Assembly (NCBI GenBank): GCA_002792355.1
Contig: PFOE01000105.1
Span: forward strand, 1-5,321
Source of the DNA: Candidatus Roizmanbacteria bacterium CG_4_10_14_0_2_um_filter_36_35
GTDB lineage: Bacteria; Patescibacteriota; Microgenomatia; UBA1406; GWC2-37-13
Direction: 5' to 3'
DNA: 5,321 nucleotides
The position numbers and the translations under genes were made by a program. Below the pieces are notes generated by a model. The model saw only the letters and a program-made list of their open reading frames with translations. It was not told the DNA's origin and searched no databases. Shown piece after piece: positions 5,092 through 5,321 of the stretch (positions are counted from its first letter, which is position 1; each line of letters begins with the position of its first letter).

Positions 5092-5321
5092 ATGTGTTGG
5101 TTTTATATTTTAAAGAACGAAATAACTAATAAATACTACACAGGTTCTACTGTTAATTTAAAAGAAAGATTAAAACAACATTTACGAGGAAATACAAGAA
5201 CAACGAGAGTATTAAAAACTTACCAATTGGTTTACTGGGAAAAATTTGATAAAATAGTTGCTGCTCGTAGAAGAGAAAAACAGATAAAATCTTTTAAGAG
5301 TAAAAAATATATTGAATGGTT
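5092..5321 (+). CDS. GIY-YIG nuclease domain protein (3' end outside window)
   Basis: Small single-domain nuclease of the GIY-YIG superfamily (YhbQ/UPF0213-like subgroup by size and motifs), expected to cut DNA with a divalent metal; cellular role unknown. From ATG 5092, 76 codons are visible. WFYIL (residues 3-7) and YYTGST (15-20) are the GIY and YIG strands, R26 in KERLKQH is the catalytic arginine, H30 follows in the same helix, and E62 in RREKQIK is the metal-binding glutamate. Family members are about 80-100 residues, so only a short C-terminus is missing. No Shine-Dalgarno is present; an extended -10 puts the transcript start at the ATG. It lies 19 bases after a tRNA 5' half, in the place of the tRNA 3' half, which suggests it inserted into or travels with the tRNA sequence. 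A homing-type function is possible but unproven. Confidence 0.88.
   Translation, partial: MCWFYILKNEITNKYYTGSTVNLKERLKQHLRGNTRTTRVLKTYQLVYWEKFDKIVAARRREKQIKSFKSKKYIEW

Noticed and set aside
5141..5160. GGTTC-like string as a tRNA T-arm completing the 5' half
   Set aside because: It lies in the GIY-YIG codons for the TGST motif, has no T-stem partner, and no matching acceptor strand follows.

Overview
AT-rich, gene-dense window that looks like the chromosome of a small-genome bacterium, most likely a member of the Patescibacteria/CPR group. This placement is an inference from the small single-domain genes, the almost complete lack of Shine-Dalgarno sequences, the AGA/AAA-rich codon use and the gene types; it is not proven. 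TAG, TAA and TGA are all used as stops, so the standard bacterial code 11 fits.

Layout. Positions 1-1052 hold the 3' part of leuS (leucyl-tRNA synthetase), with two small palindromic repeats inside the reading frame. A third palindromic element fills the gap (1055-1125). A family 2 glycosyltransferase (1136-1879) and an HD-domain phosphohydrolase (1908-2504) follow on the same strand, probably co-transcribed. Next is a compact toxin-antitoxin cassette: an operator/promoter (2594-2645), a ribbon-helix-helix antitoxin (2654-2941) and a RelE-fold toxin (2945-3196). Immediately after the toxin stop lies a fragment of a second HD protein (3201-3263) that matches the C-terminal 20 residues of the upstream HD gene, so the cassette sits between a full copy and a remnant copy. 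A strong promoter (3270-3298) then drives an unrecognised 159-residue protein (3310-3789). Its 3' end overlaps that of a convergent 12-TM MFS transporter (minus strand, 3761-4948).

Right end. Divergent from the MFS gene is a promoter followed by the 5' half of a tRNA gene (5026-5072). Its D-loop is split by a palindrome flanked by TCAA direct repeats. Where the anticodon arm should begin, an extended -10 promoter and a GIY-YIG nuclease gene (5092 to beyond the window) appear instead. The simplest reading is a tRNA gene invaded twice: by the nuclease gene and by a miniature palindromic element.

Across the window the recognisable promoters end so close to the start codons that the mRNAs should be leaderless or nearly so. 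The main points of interest are the in-frame palindromes in leuS, the toxin-antitoxin/HD-remnant arrangement and the disrupted tRNA with its nuclease.
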